DNA of 64,000 nucleotides, taken from contig NZ_JAHRIB010000048.1 in NCBI RefSeq assembly GCF_019090165.1, forward strand, positions 62,001 through 126,000, given 5' to 3'. Origin of the DNA: Streptomyces sp. BV286 (GTDB lineage Bacteria; Actinomycetota; Actinomycetes; Streptomycetales; Streptomycetaceae). The notes below the pieces were generated by a model that saw only the letters and a program-made list of their open reading frames with translations, was not told where the DNA came from and made no database searches. Made by a program: the position numbers and the translations under genes. Position 1 is the first letter of the stretch. Each line of letters begins with the position of its first letter. This document shows positions 34,388 through 42,070 of this stretch, one piece after another.

Positions 34388-35911
34388 CTACTTCACTCGT
34401 GTGTCGACATCGATCAGAGAGCGCTCGCGGGGGTCGAGAATCACACCCTCCACATCGGTGCTGATGCCCTGAACGACCTTCTCGTGGACCAGGGGGACGA
34501 CGGCGTCGGTGCGCAGGATCTCGGCCTCGGCCCGCATGGTCTTCTGCCGGCGCTTGTCGGTGTCGCCCTCCTCGGCGGCGGACTTGACGGCCTGGTCGAC
34601 CTTGGGGTCCTTCAGTCCGGCGATGTTGTAGACGCCGTTGCTGGTGTAGTCGCTGGCGAGGTAGGCGACCGCGTCGCCGGTGTCGAGGAGGGTCACGCGG
34701 GAGAAGACGAGTGCGTCGTACTTGCCGGCGAGGAGGTCGGCTTCCATCTGGCTGTACTCGCGCACGTCCTGCTTGACGGTGAACCCGGCCTTCTCCAGCT
34801 GCTGTTGGAGGACGCTCGTGGCTTCGGGCAGTTCAGCGCGGTTGGTGATGGCGGCGAGGCGCAGCGTCTTGCCCTTGGTCCTCGACTTGACCTGTGCGGG
34901 GTTTGCGGCCTTGGCGCGGCCGGTCACCTCGACGCGGTCGTCGGCCGCCCAGGGGACGGCGGGGCCGAACAGGCCCTGGGCGGGGTCGGCGTATCCGCCG
35001 AAGACGGAGTCGACGAGGGCGGAGCCGTCCACGGCGTCGCGGGCGGCCGCGCGCAGTGCCCTGTCGGTGAGGAGGCCGCTCTTGGTGTTGAGGATGAGGC
35101 TGTCCGTCCGCACGGAGCGCACTTCGTGACGGGTGTCCTTGTCCAGCAGCTTCGCCTGGGCGGTGGGGATCCACTCGGCGATGTCGACGTCGCCGCCGCG
35201 CAGGGCGTTGGCGCGGGCCGTGCCGTCGGCGATCCAGGTGACGTCGATACCGGATGCCTTGGCCTTGCCGCCCCAGTAACCGTCGAACCGGTCGAGTGCG
35301 GCCTTGGTCTTCCCGTTCAGCTTCGTGATCCTGAAGGGGCCGGTGCCGGTGCCGACGGGGTCGGCGGTGCCTTCCTTCGCGTACGCCTTGCTGGAGAGGA
35401 TGCCCAGCGCGGGGCTGGCGAGCCGCAACGGGAGCACCGGCTCGGGGGTCTTCGTGGTGATCGTGACGGTGTCGGCGTCGGTGGCCCTGGTGGTCAGGGT
35501 CACGTCGCTGAGGACGCGGGGTTTGGTCGTCGCGTCGCCCGCATGGTCCAGTGCGCGCACGACGGACTCGGCGGTGACCTCGGTGCCGTCCTGGAACGTG
35601 GCCTTGCGCAGCTCGAAGACCCAGGTGGTGGCGTTCTTCTGGGTCCAGGACTTCGCCAGTGCGGGTGCGGCGGTTCCCTCTTCGCTCAGAGCCGTGAGGC
35701 CCTCGGCCACGGAGAGCTTGCTCAGCACGGTGGCGTCATTGCTGTACGGAGACAGGGCCTGCGCCGGCGGTATCGCGAGGGCGACCCTCAGGCGCCCGCC
35801 CTGTCCCGATCCGGCACCTGCGTTCGAGGTGCCCTCGCCCGACGCGAAGCAGCCGGCCAGCAACGGGGTGAGAGCAAGGACCGCGAAGAGACCGCGGGAG
35901 GTGGTGCGCAT
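34388..35911 (-). CDS. family-5 (peptide/nickel-type) substrate-binding lipoprotein
   Basis: An extracellular solute-binding lipoprotein of 507 aa. It has a signal peptide with lipobox LLAGC (Cys21). The SBP_bac_5 fold shows LSVAEGLTALSEEGTAAPAL, SWTQKNATTWVFELRKAT and FQDGTEVTAESVVRAL; the C-terminal lobe has RLAAITNRAELPEATSVLQQ. Family members bind oligopeptides, nickel complexes or opine metallophores. The gene starts 75 bp from a near-consensus iron box, so uptake of an iron complex or peptide siderophore fragment is a reasonable guess. It is the first gene of the operon with the fused permease. Confidence 0.88.
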   Translation of the reverse strand: MRTTSRGLFAVLALTPLLAGCFASGEGTSNAGAGSGQGGRLRVALAIPPAQALSPYSNDATVLSKLSVAEGLTALSEEGTAAPALAKSWTQKNATTWVFELRKATFQDGTEVTAESVVRALDHAGDATTKPRVLSDVTLTTRATDADTVTITTKTPEPVLPLRLASPALGILSSKAYAKEGTADPVGTGTGPFRITKLNGKTKAALDRFDGYWGGKAKASGIDVTWIADGTARANALRGGDVDIAEWIPTAQAKLLDKDTRHEVRSVRTDSLILNTKSGLLTDRALRAAARDAVDGSALVDSVFGGYADPAQGLFGPAVPWAADDRVEVTGRAKAANPAQVKSRTKGKTLRLAAITNRAELPEATSVLQQQLEKAGFTVKQDVREYSQMEADLLAGKYDALVFSRVTLLDTGDAVAYLASDYTSNGVYNIAGLKDPKVDQAVKSAAEEGDTDKRRQKTMRAEAEILRTDAVVPLVHEKVVQGISTDVEGVILDPRERSLIDVDTRVK

Positions 35912-35985
35912 GAGGTTCCTGTCGTGCGGGAGGCGTGGTCACGCCCCGGCGGGATGAACGCGGTGGCCAGGGCCGCGCCAGTCTA

Positions 35986-36004
35986 TGAGGTAAGGCTTAC
36001 CAAA
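35986..36004. promoter_or_regulatory. iron box (DmdR/IdeR-type operator)
   Basis: TGAGGTAAGGCTTACCAAA has the perfect core dyad GGTAAG-G-CTTACC and matches 15 of 19 positions of the Streptomyces iron box TTAGGTTAGGCTCACCTAA. It lies in the 258-bp divergent gap, 75 bp from the binding-protein start and 166 bp from the metal ATPase start. TAGACT just downstream on the reverse strand could be the -10 box of the leftward operon. Binding of DmdR-Fe would repress under iron sufficiency. Confidence 0.75.
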
Positions 36005-36169
36005 CTTTCATCGGGTAGGTGAATTCTCAACCAATGAGATCGCCTCGCCCGGAATGCCGCACATCCTCGGACGGCGACAGCGGGCCGCCCCGGACAGCCC
36101 GATGCCCCGCGATCCGCGGGAACCAGGCGTCCCTTCCCTCCGACTCCTGTGGGGAAGCGAGGAGGTGGC

Positions 36170-36805
36170 ATGGACGGTCTGGACGTCCGGATGTGTGAAG
36201 TCGTCTGCCGTCACGGCCGGGTGGAGGCCGTCCGAGACGTCGACCTGGACGTCGCGGCGGGCCAACGGGTGGCCCTGACGGGCACCAACGGTTCGGGCAA
36301 GACCACGTTGCTGCGAGCTGTTCTCGGCCTGCACCGTCAGCACGGCGGCCGGATTCTCGTCGGCGGTCGGGACACGGAGAACGCGGCCGAGTGGGCCTGG
36401 CGGCGCCGGGCGTGCGCCTGGATCCCGCAGAAGCCCGCGGCCGGCCGGTTCCCGCTGCTGGCAAGGGAGTTGCTGGCGAGCAGCGGTGCGTGCGCCGAGG
36501 CGGTGGAAGCCGCGGAGAAGCTGGGCGTCGGGTCGTTGACGGGACGGGCGCTGCACACGCTGTCCGGTGGGCAGCTCCAGCGCATGTATCTGGCCCGCGC
36601 GGTCGGTTGCGTCGCTGCCGGTGCGGGCGTCCTGCTGGCCGACGAACCCACCGCCGCGCTCGACTTCAGCGGGCAGGAGGAGGCCGCCGACGTCCTGCTG
36701 TCCCTGCCCGTGACCGTCCTGGTCGTCACGCACGACCGGGCGCTCGCCGACCGCTGCGGCCGGGTGCTGGAAATGGCCGCAGGCCGGCTGAGGGAGGTCC
36801 GGTGA
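36170..36805 (+). CDS. metal ABC transporter ATP-binding protein (ZnuC/TroB-like)
   Basis: A short ABC ATPase of 211 aa with Walker A GTNGSGKTT, signature LSGGQLQR, Walker B LLADEPTAALD and H-loop VVTHD. The Q-loop is in ACAWIPQKPAAG. The order ATPase, ABC-3 permease and TroA-like lipoprotein that follows is that of zinc/manganese/iron importers. ATG 36170 follows GAGGAGG. The iron box in the divergent region suggests iron or manganese as cargo, but the box is nearer to the leftward operon. Confidence 0.88.
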   Translation: MDGLDVRMCEVVCRHGRVEAVRDVDLDVAAGQRVALTGTNGSGKTTLLRAVLGLHRQHGGRILVGGRDTENAAEWAWRRRACAWIPQKPAAGRFPLLARELLASSGACAEAVEAAEKLGVGSLTGRALHTLSGGQLQRMYLARAVGCVAAGAGVLLADEPTAALDFSGQEEAADVLLSLPVTVLVVTHDRALADRCGRVLEMAAGRLREVR

Positions 36806-37680
36806 ACACCCTCACCGCCGCCGACCTCGGTCCCCTGCTCGAACTCGTACCCGTCCAACGTGCGGGCGCCGCACTGTTGTTGGCCGCGATCGGTCTTCCT
36901 GTGATCGGTGTCGTGATCGTCGGGCTGGACATCATGCCGGTGCGGTTCGCGATGATGCATGTCGCCCTGCTGGGCATCGCGGTCGGGCTGCTGACCGGGC
37001 TCGATCCCATGCTGTGCGCGCTCGTCGCCTGTGCCCTCGCGGGCGCCGGGGTCGCGCCGCTCGCGCGCACCCCGGACGGCCTGTCGGGTGCGATGGGCCT
37101 GATGATGAGTCTGGCGATCGCCGCCGCGCTGCTGCTCCTGTCCGTGTCCGGGGTCAACGCCCAGGGAGCGTTCGCGCTGTTGTGGGGCTCGATCCTGTCC
37201 GTGGGCGTCGCCGACCTGTGGCTGCTGGGCGTGCTCGCGCTCGCCGTACCGGCCCTCTTCTGGTGGCGCCGCCGCGATCTCGCGCTGCTGCTCCACGACC
37301 GTGAACTCGCCCTCGCCTCGGGCGTGCGAGTCGACCTGCTCACCCTCCTGCTCCTCGTCCTGGTCGCGGTGTCCGTGGCGGGAGCCATCAAACTGACCGG
37401 CGCGCTGCTCGTCGACGCGCTGACCCTGCTGCCCGCGCTGGCCGCGCGACGGCTGGGCACCTCCCTGAAGTCCATCACCGCCTGGGCGATGGGCATCGGC
37501 GTCGTAGTGAACCTCACCGGGTTCCTGATCGCGCTGAAGCTCGACTGGCCGCCCGGGCCCGTGCTCGTCCTGACGGCCGGGGCCGCGGTCCTTGCCGTCC
37601 ATCTCATCCCCGAACGGAGAATCAGCTCATGGCGCGCATCCGCGTCCGCATCGCCCGTGTCCCTTCCGTCCTCGCACTGA
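36802..37680 (+). CDS. metal ABC transporter permease (ABC-3 family)
   Basis: An inner-membrane permease of 292 aa with about eight helices, among them LLLAAIGLPVIGVVIVGLDI, FAMMHVALLGIAVGLLTGL and AIKLTGALLVDALTLLPALA, the last being the conserved ABC-3 segment. The GTG start overlaps the ATPase stop by 4 bp. The gene overlaps the binding-protein gene by 52 bp, which is unusually long. The C-terminal tail (RRISSWRASASASP) is read from the same DNA as the lipoprotein's signal peptide. Confidence 0.88.
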   Translation: MNTLTAADLGPLLELVPVQRAGAALLLAAIGLPVIGVVIVGLDIMPVRFAMMHVALLGIAVGLLTGLDPMLCALVACALAGAGVAPLARTPDGLSGAMGLMMSLAIAAALLLLSVSGVNAQGAFALLWGSILSVGVADLWLLGVLALAVPALFWWRRRDLALLLHDRELALASGVRVDLLTLLLLVLVAVSVAGAIKLTGALLVDALTLLPALAARRLGTSLKSITAWAMGIGVVVNLTGFLIALKLDWPPGPVLVLTAGAAVLAVHLIPERRISSWRASASASPVSLPSSH

Positions 37681-38450
37681 GCCTGAGTACCGCGCTCGTC
37701 CTGGCCGTCACCGGCTGCGGCGCCGACCAGGCCGAGTCGGACGCGGGCACGAGTGGGAAGAAGAACGACGACGCGCCGGTCGTCGTGGCCACCACCAGCT
37801 GGGAGGGCGCCTTCGCGAAGGCCGCGGGTGCCAAGGACGTGAAGGTCATCGTCCCGTCGTCCGCCCAGCACGCCCCGGACTACGACCCCAGGCCGTCCGA
37901 CCTCACGGCCGTCGCGGGCGCCGACTTCGTCCTCTACGCCCCCTTCGAACCGTACGCAGAGAAGATCAAGGAAGCCGCCGGGTCCGACGCGAAACTGGTC
38001 GAGGTCGACCTCGACAACGACGCCGACAAGGTGAGCGCCGAGGTGAGGCGTCTGGGCAAGCTGTTCGGCACCGGGGACGCGGCCGCGCGATGGGACAGCT
38101 CCTTCAAGAGCGAGTACGGCACGCTGCAGAAGGAGCTCAAGGAGGCGTGGCCGGGCGGCAGGGCACCGGCGGTCGTCGCCCAGGTGTTCTCCGTCTGGTC
38201 GGCGAAGCTGGCAGGAGCCCAGGTGAGCGGTACCTACGGCCCTGAGGCCGTGACGGCCAAGCAGCTGTCCGACCTGTCGAGGAAGAAGCCGGCGTACGTC
38301 TTCGACAACGTGCACATGACGACGGGCGAGGTGCTGCCGGACTCGGGGGCGAAGCAGGTGGAGATCGTCAACTACCCGGGCAGGGACCTGGATCTGCTGA
38401 CCGTCTACAAGAACGCGGCGGAGACGATCGAGAAGGCGATGACCGCGTAG
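37629..38450 (+). CDS. metal-binding lipoprotein, ZnuA/TroA-like
   Basis: A surface solute-binding lipoprotein of 273 aa with lipobox AVTGC (Cys30). The fold begins VVVATTSWEGAFAKAAGA. SSAQHAPDYDPRPSDL corresponds to the first metal-ligand loop of cluster A-I proteins (His plus Asp/Glu), and FDNVHMTTGEV carries another His. The long His-rich loop typical of zinc-specific ZnuA is missing, which fits manganese or iron better. The ATG is well set by GGAGA. The gene ends before a bidirectional terminator. Confidence 0.82.
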   Translation: MARIRVRIARVPSVLALSLSTALVLAVTGCGADQAESDAGTSGKKNDDAPVVVATTSWEGAFAKAAGAKDVKVIVPSSAQHAPDYDPRPSDLTAVAGADFVLYAPFEPYAEKIKEAAGSDAKLVEVDLDNDADKVSAEVRRLGKLFGTGDAAARWDSSFKSEYGTLQKELKEAWPGGRAPAVVAQVFSVWSAKLAGAQVSGTYGPEAVTAKQLSDLSRKKPAYVFDNVHMTTGEVLPDSGAKQVEIVNYPGRDLDLLTVYKNAAETIEKAMTA

Positions 38451-38491
38451 CGAGAGGGACGAGCACGCTGGGAGCGGGCGAGTCCGCCGAC

Positions 38492-38536
38492 ACGGGTGCG
38501 GGGCCGCCGGGAGACGTCCGGCGGCCCCGCACCCGT
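38492..38536. terminator. bidirectional terminator between convergent genes
   Basis: A perfect 19-bp stem (38492-38510 and 38518-38536) with a 7-nt loop lies between the metal lipoprotein stop (38450) and the AMP-ligase stop (38542). It can serve both strands. Confidence 0.85.
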
Positions 38537-38541
38537 ACGGG

Positions 38542-40209
38542 TCAGACTGCCTGCGCCGTAGGCTCCGGAGCGGATGCCGAGCAGCGCTCCCGCAGCAGCG
38601 CCCGGTCCGGCTTGCCCGCGGGCGTCAACGGCAACTCCGCGACGACCAGCAGACGTTCGGGATGCTTGCGCCGCTCGAGACCACGCTCGTCCAGATGCCT
38701 GGACAGCTCCTGCACAGTGGGTGCCGCGCCGCGCGGCACCACGCAGGCTGCCAGCCGCTCGCCCATCAGCGCGTCCGGCACCCCGACACAGACCACGTCC
38801 CGGACGAGCGGGTGGACGGCGAGCTCCATCTCCACCTCGGCCGGGCTGATGTTGGCCCCGCCCCGGATGACGACGTCCTTGAGGCGGCCGACGATCCGCA
38901 GGGTGCCGTCGCCCTCGATGAGGCCGAGGTCGCCGGTGCGTACCCAGCCGTCGGCGGTGCGGTAGCGGGCGTCGAGGTCGGGATCGGCGACGTAGCACAG
39001 CGGTGTCATGGGACCGCGGGCGACGATCTCGCCGACGGAGCCCTGCGGCGCCTCCCGCAGCTCGCGGGTGCCGGGAACGGCGATGCGGATGTCGGCGACG
39101 CGCGGGTCGGGATGTCCCGCGAGGACGCCCGGTCCTTCCCCGCGCAGGGGTTCGTCGCCCAGGCCGGTGTGGCAGTTGACGCCGTCCGCCGAGCCGTAGA
39201 GGTTCACGACCGGGCAGCCGAAGACCCGGCGAGCCTCCTCGGCCGTGGCCTCGTCGAGCGGCGAGCCGCCGACGATCACAGCCGTCGGGGGAGCGAACGC
39301 CGGGAGATGGCCCTCGGAGATGTGGTCCAGCATCATCCGGATCATGGTCGGCACGCCCAGGACGTGCGTGGGCTCGTGCGCGGCGAGCGAGGCAAAGGCC
39401 GCCTCGGGAGTGAAGTGGTCCAGCAGGACGAGCGTTCCGCCGTGCCGGGAAAGGGTGACGGCGGTGCCGTTGCTGCCGAACGCCGAGGCCAGGGGGACGA
39501 GGAACAGGCAGCGTGGCGGCTGCCCGTCGGGTATGAGGGAGGCGAGGAAGTTGCCGCGGCCTCCGGCCAGCGCGTTGTGGGAGTACGCCACCATCTTCGG
39601 CTCGGCCTCGGAGCCGGACGAGACCAGGATGCGGGCGGCTGAGTCGGGGTCGGCGCGGGCCGGGCTGAAGGACGTGGGGTCGGTGCGCAGCAGTGAGGAG
39701 AGCGCGACCGTGCCGCCGGGGGCGGCACCCGGACCGGCACTGATCACCGTACGCAGGCAGGGCAGTTCACCGGTCAGGGCGAGCAGGCCGGCGGCGTGCC
39801 GGTTGCCACGGTGCTCGGTGGCGGCGATGACGGCGACTGCCTCCGCCCGGCGCAGGAGCGAGGCCGCCTCGTGGTGGCCGCGGCCGACCGGGAAGGGCAG
39901 CGCGACAGCGCCCAGCGCGGCCAGGGCTAGGTCGGCGATGACCGCGTTGCGCCCGTTGGGCAGTTGTATGCCGACGACGTCACCGGCGCGTATGCCGAGC
40001 CCGGACAGCCCGGCGGCCAGACATCGCACCTTGCGGTCCAGCGCGGTGTAACAGAGCTTCCCCTTGGCGTCGAGGACCGCGGTGTGGTGCGGATCGGCGA
40101 TCTGACGGGACCGGTAGAGGCTGTAGAGGTCGAGGTCGGGACAGGTTCCGTCGACCGCCCAGGCACGGCGCAGCTCTGTGGGCAGCAGGTCGTGCAGGGC
40201 CACGGTCAT
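38542..40209 (-). CDS. AMP-dependent acyl-CoA ligase
   Basis: An adenylate-forming enzyme of 555 aa that activates a carboxylic acid to its acyl-AMP and then the CoA thioester. A8 is in DGWVRTGDLGLIEGDGTLRI, followed by GRLKDVVIRGGANISPAEVE; the catalytic Lys is in LTPAGKPDRALLRE. The P-loop is atypical, ILVSSGSEAEPKMV instead of SGTTGxPKG. The ATG overlaps the CoA-transferase stop by 4 bp. With the CaiB-like transferase and acyl-CoA dehydrogenase it makes a CaiC-CaiB-CaiA-like set. The acid is unknown. Confidence 0.87.
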   Translation of the reverse strand: MTVALHDLLPTELRRAWAVDGTCPDLDLYSLYRSRQIADPHHTAVLDAKGKLCYTALDRKVRCLAAGLSGLGIRAGDVVGIQLPNGRNAVIADLALAALGAVALPFPVGRGHHEAASLLRRAEAVAVIAATEHRGNRHAAGLLALTGELPCLRTVISAGPGAAPGGTVALSSLLRTDPTSFSPARADPDSAARILVSSGSEAEPKMVAYSHNALAGGRGNFLASLIPDGQPPRCLFLVPLASAFGSNGTAVTLSRHGGTLVLLDHFTPEAAFASLAAHEPTHVLGVPTMIRMMLDHISEGHLPAFAPPTAVIVGGSPLDEATAEEARRVFGCPVVNLYGSADGVNCHTGLGDEPLRGEGPGVLAGHPDPRVADIRIAVPGTRELREAPQGSVGEIVARGPMTPLCYVADPDLDARYRTADGWVRTGDLGLIEGDGTLRIVGRLKDVVIRGGANISPAEVEMELAVHPLVRDVVCVGVPDALMGERLAACVVPRGAAPTVQELSRHLDERGLERRKHPERLLVVAELPLTPAGKPDRALLRERCSASAPEPTAQAV

Positions 40210-41945
40210 GCGAAGCTCCAGGGGGTCGGGACGGCGGGTGCGCCGTGGTCGTCGCGGCTGATCGAGCCGGCGGAGAGGAGAGCGGCGAGGTCGGTGACGA
40301 CCGGGACGGCGAAGAGACCACGCCCGCGCAGCCGCTCCAGAGCCTGACCGGTGGACAGTTCGCGCACGTCGTACGGGATCGCGCCATGATCGGGAAGGGC
40401 GATCCAGCCGTCGGCGGTGGGCAGCGGGCGGCGGAACCCGGCCGGCCGGCGCGGGTCGAGCCCTTGCGCGGCCCGGGCACGGGCGGGTGCCGTGAGCACG
40501 TCGGCGGCGCCGAGCAGGGACGAGTCGACGCGCACCCCGCGGCCGGTGCGCTCACGCAGCAGCAGCCCCGCCAGGATCCCCTCGGCGCCGAGCAGCCCGC
40601 CGAGCACGTCCAGCAGTGTCATCAGGGACGGCGCGGGAGGTTCGTCGGCGGGCCGTGCGGCCTCGCCCACTCCGGTACGGGCCTGCACCATGAAGTCGGT
40701 GCCCATGGGAGCGTCCGGCAGCCGCCCGGCCCAGCCGCTGGTGTACGCGTAGACGAGCGCGGGGTGTGCGGCGGCCAGGTGCTCGTGGTCGAGGCCGAGT
40801 TGTGCGGCCTTGCCGGGCGCCCAGTTGTGCAGGAACACGTCGGCGCCCGCGGCCATCTCCCGCAGACGCTCCCGGTCGGCCGGGGACTTGATGTCCACCT
40901 CGACGGCCTTCTTGCCCCGGTTCAGCGCGAGCCATCGCGCCGAGACACCCGAGCAGGCGGGCGGCATACCGCGCAACGGGTCGCCGCCCGGTGGCTCGAT
41001 CCGGACGACCTCCGCGCCCAGCAGGCCGAGAAGATGCGCGCAGAGGGGGGCCTGAATGCGGCGGCCCGCCTCCAGGACGGTGAACCCGGCCAGCGGCAGA
41101 CCGTCACTCGCTCCACCCGGGAGGTGACCGGCGTGGTGCGAGGTCAGTTCCCAGGGTGGCGCGCCGTCGTACTCGGCGGCCCGTTCGACCAGTGACCGCA
41201 GCGGGCACACGTCGGCGCCGGAGCTCCCGGCGGCGTGCCGGACCCGCTGCCAGGAACTCGCCCGCACCGTCTCGTGCAGTGACTGCGGAAACGCGGCACA
41301 CGCGGTGGCGTAACGGAACTGGAAGGGCCGCCACCCCTGACGTATCGCCTCCTCGGGAGCGTCGAGGGCGCGCCAGAACGCCGCCCATACGCCCGGATCG
41401 AGTGTCTCCAGCTCGAACACGGTCCCGTCGGCGCAGGTGAAGGGCGGTCCGCCCGGCGCGAGTTCGGCGGCCTCGGCCTCCTCGGCCCCGGAGGCGGCCA
41501 GGTACTGCGATATCGCGAGCAGACCGGCGCGCTCGGCGCTCACCTCCACCTGTTCGCTGAATCCGCCCCCGCGGGCCGAGGCCAGGAGGTTGGCCAGCAG
41601 GCCCTGCACGGCGAGCACTCCGGTGGCGGTGGCGGCGTAGTCGACGGCGAGGCCGCGCGGGGAGCCGTCGCGCCGACCGTGCACCGCCATGATGCCCGTC
41701 GTCGCCTGAGCGGTGGCCTCGTCGGTCGTGGCTCCGCCCCAGGTGGTGCGGGCGGTGACCTCGCCGAGGCCGTGGCCGGTCACGGTGAACGTGCTGCCAC
41801 CGCTCTCCTCGCCCTGGGCGCCGAGCAGCCGCAGATGCTCCGCGACGAGTCCGTCCGCCGGACCCGGTGGGCCGGAGCTCTTCAGCCGGAGTCCGTCGAG
41901 AGGGCTGCCCGTCCGAGTGATCGCCGGCGTGGCTGGAGTCGCCAT
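40206..41945 (-). CDS. double-domain CaiB/BaiF (class III) CoA-transferase
   Basis: A CoA-transferase of 579 aa, longer than the usual 380-420. The C-terminal 300 residues are a regular family III domain: LAGFTVLEAGRRIQAPLCAHLLGLLGAEV (opening segment, truncated quote LAGFTVLEAGRRIQAP), EVDIKSPADRERLREMA and MGTDFMVQARTGVGE with the catalytic Asp. The N-terminal 260 residues look like a second, partial copy (TTDEATAQATTGIMAVHG, AVDYAATATGVLAVQGLLA). ATG 41945 has AAGGAGAGG upstream; the open frame beyond it is not coding. It moves CoA between acids for the ligase partner. Confidence 0.85.
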   Translation of the reverse strand: MATPATPAITRTGSPLDGLRLKSSGPPGPADGLVAEHLRLLGAQGEESGGSTFTVTGHGLGEVTARTTWGGATTDEATAQATTGIMAVHGRRDGSPRGLAVDYAATATGVLAVQGLLANLLASARGGGFSEQVEVSAERAGLLAISQYLAASGAEEAEAAELAPGGPPFTCADGTVFELETLDPGVWAAFWRALDAPEEAIRQGWRPFQFRYATACAAFPQSLHETVRASSWQRVRHAAGSSGADVCPLRSLVERAAEYDGAPPWELTSHHAGHLPGGASDGLPLAGFTVLEAGRRIQAPLCAHLLGLLGAEVVRIEPPGGDPLRGMPPACSGVSARWLALNRGKKAVEVDIKSPADRERLREMAAGADVFLHNWAPGKAAQLGLDHEHLAAAHPALVYAYTSGWAGRLPDAPMGTDFMVQARTGVGEAARPADEPPAPSLMTLLDVLGGLLGAEGILAGLLLRERTGRGVRVDSSLLGAADVLTAPARARAAQGLDPRRPAGFRRPLPTADGWIALPDHGAIPYDVRELSTGQALERLRGRGLFAVPVVTDLAALLSAGSISRDDHGAPAVPTPWSFA

Positions 41946-41962
41946 GCCTCTCCTTTCCTGAC

Positions 41963-42043
41963 GCACGGGAACCCGGGGGCCCTCGCCCCCGACCTGTTCC
42001 ACGGAAGAAGGAGTCGGACGGTCGACGGCCGGGGTTCCCGTGC
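41963..42043. promoter_or_regulatory. paired inverted 12-mers in the CoA-transferase/dehydrogenase promoter region
   Basis: GCACGGGAACCC at 41963-41974 recurs inverted as GGGTTCCCGTGC at 42032-42043, 57 bp apart, within the 125-bp divergent gap. The symmetrical placement near both starts suggests two sites for one regulator that could loop or act on both promoters. Confidence 0.5.
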
Positions 42044-42070
42044 CCTTGGGGAAAGTGAGGAAAGATCCGC

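Noticed and set aside
33950..36022. 690-aa forward open frame
   Set aside because: It overlaps the binding protein and permease on the opposite strand, and its low-complexity Gly/Val/Asp-rich sequence has no domain.
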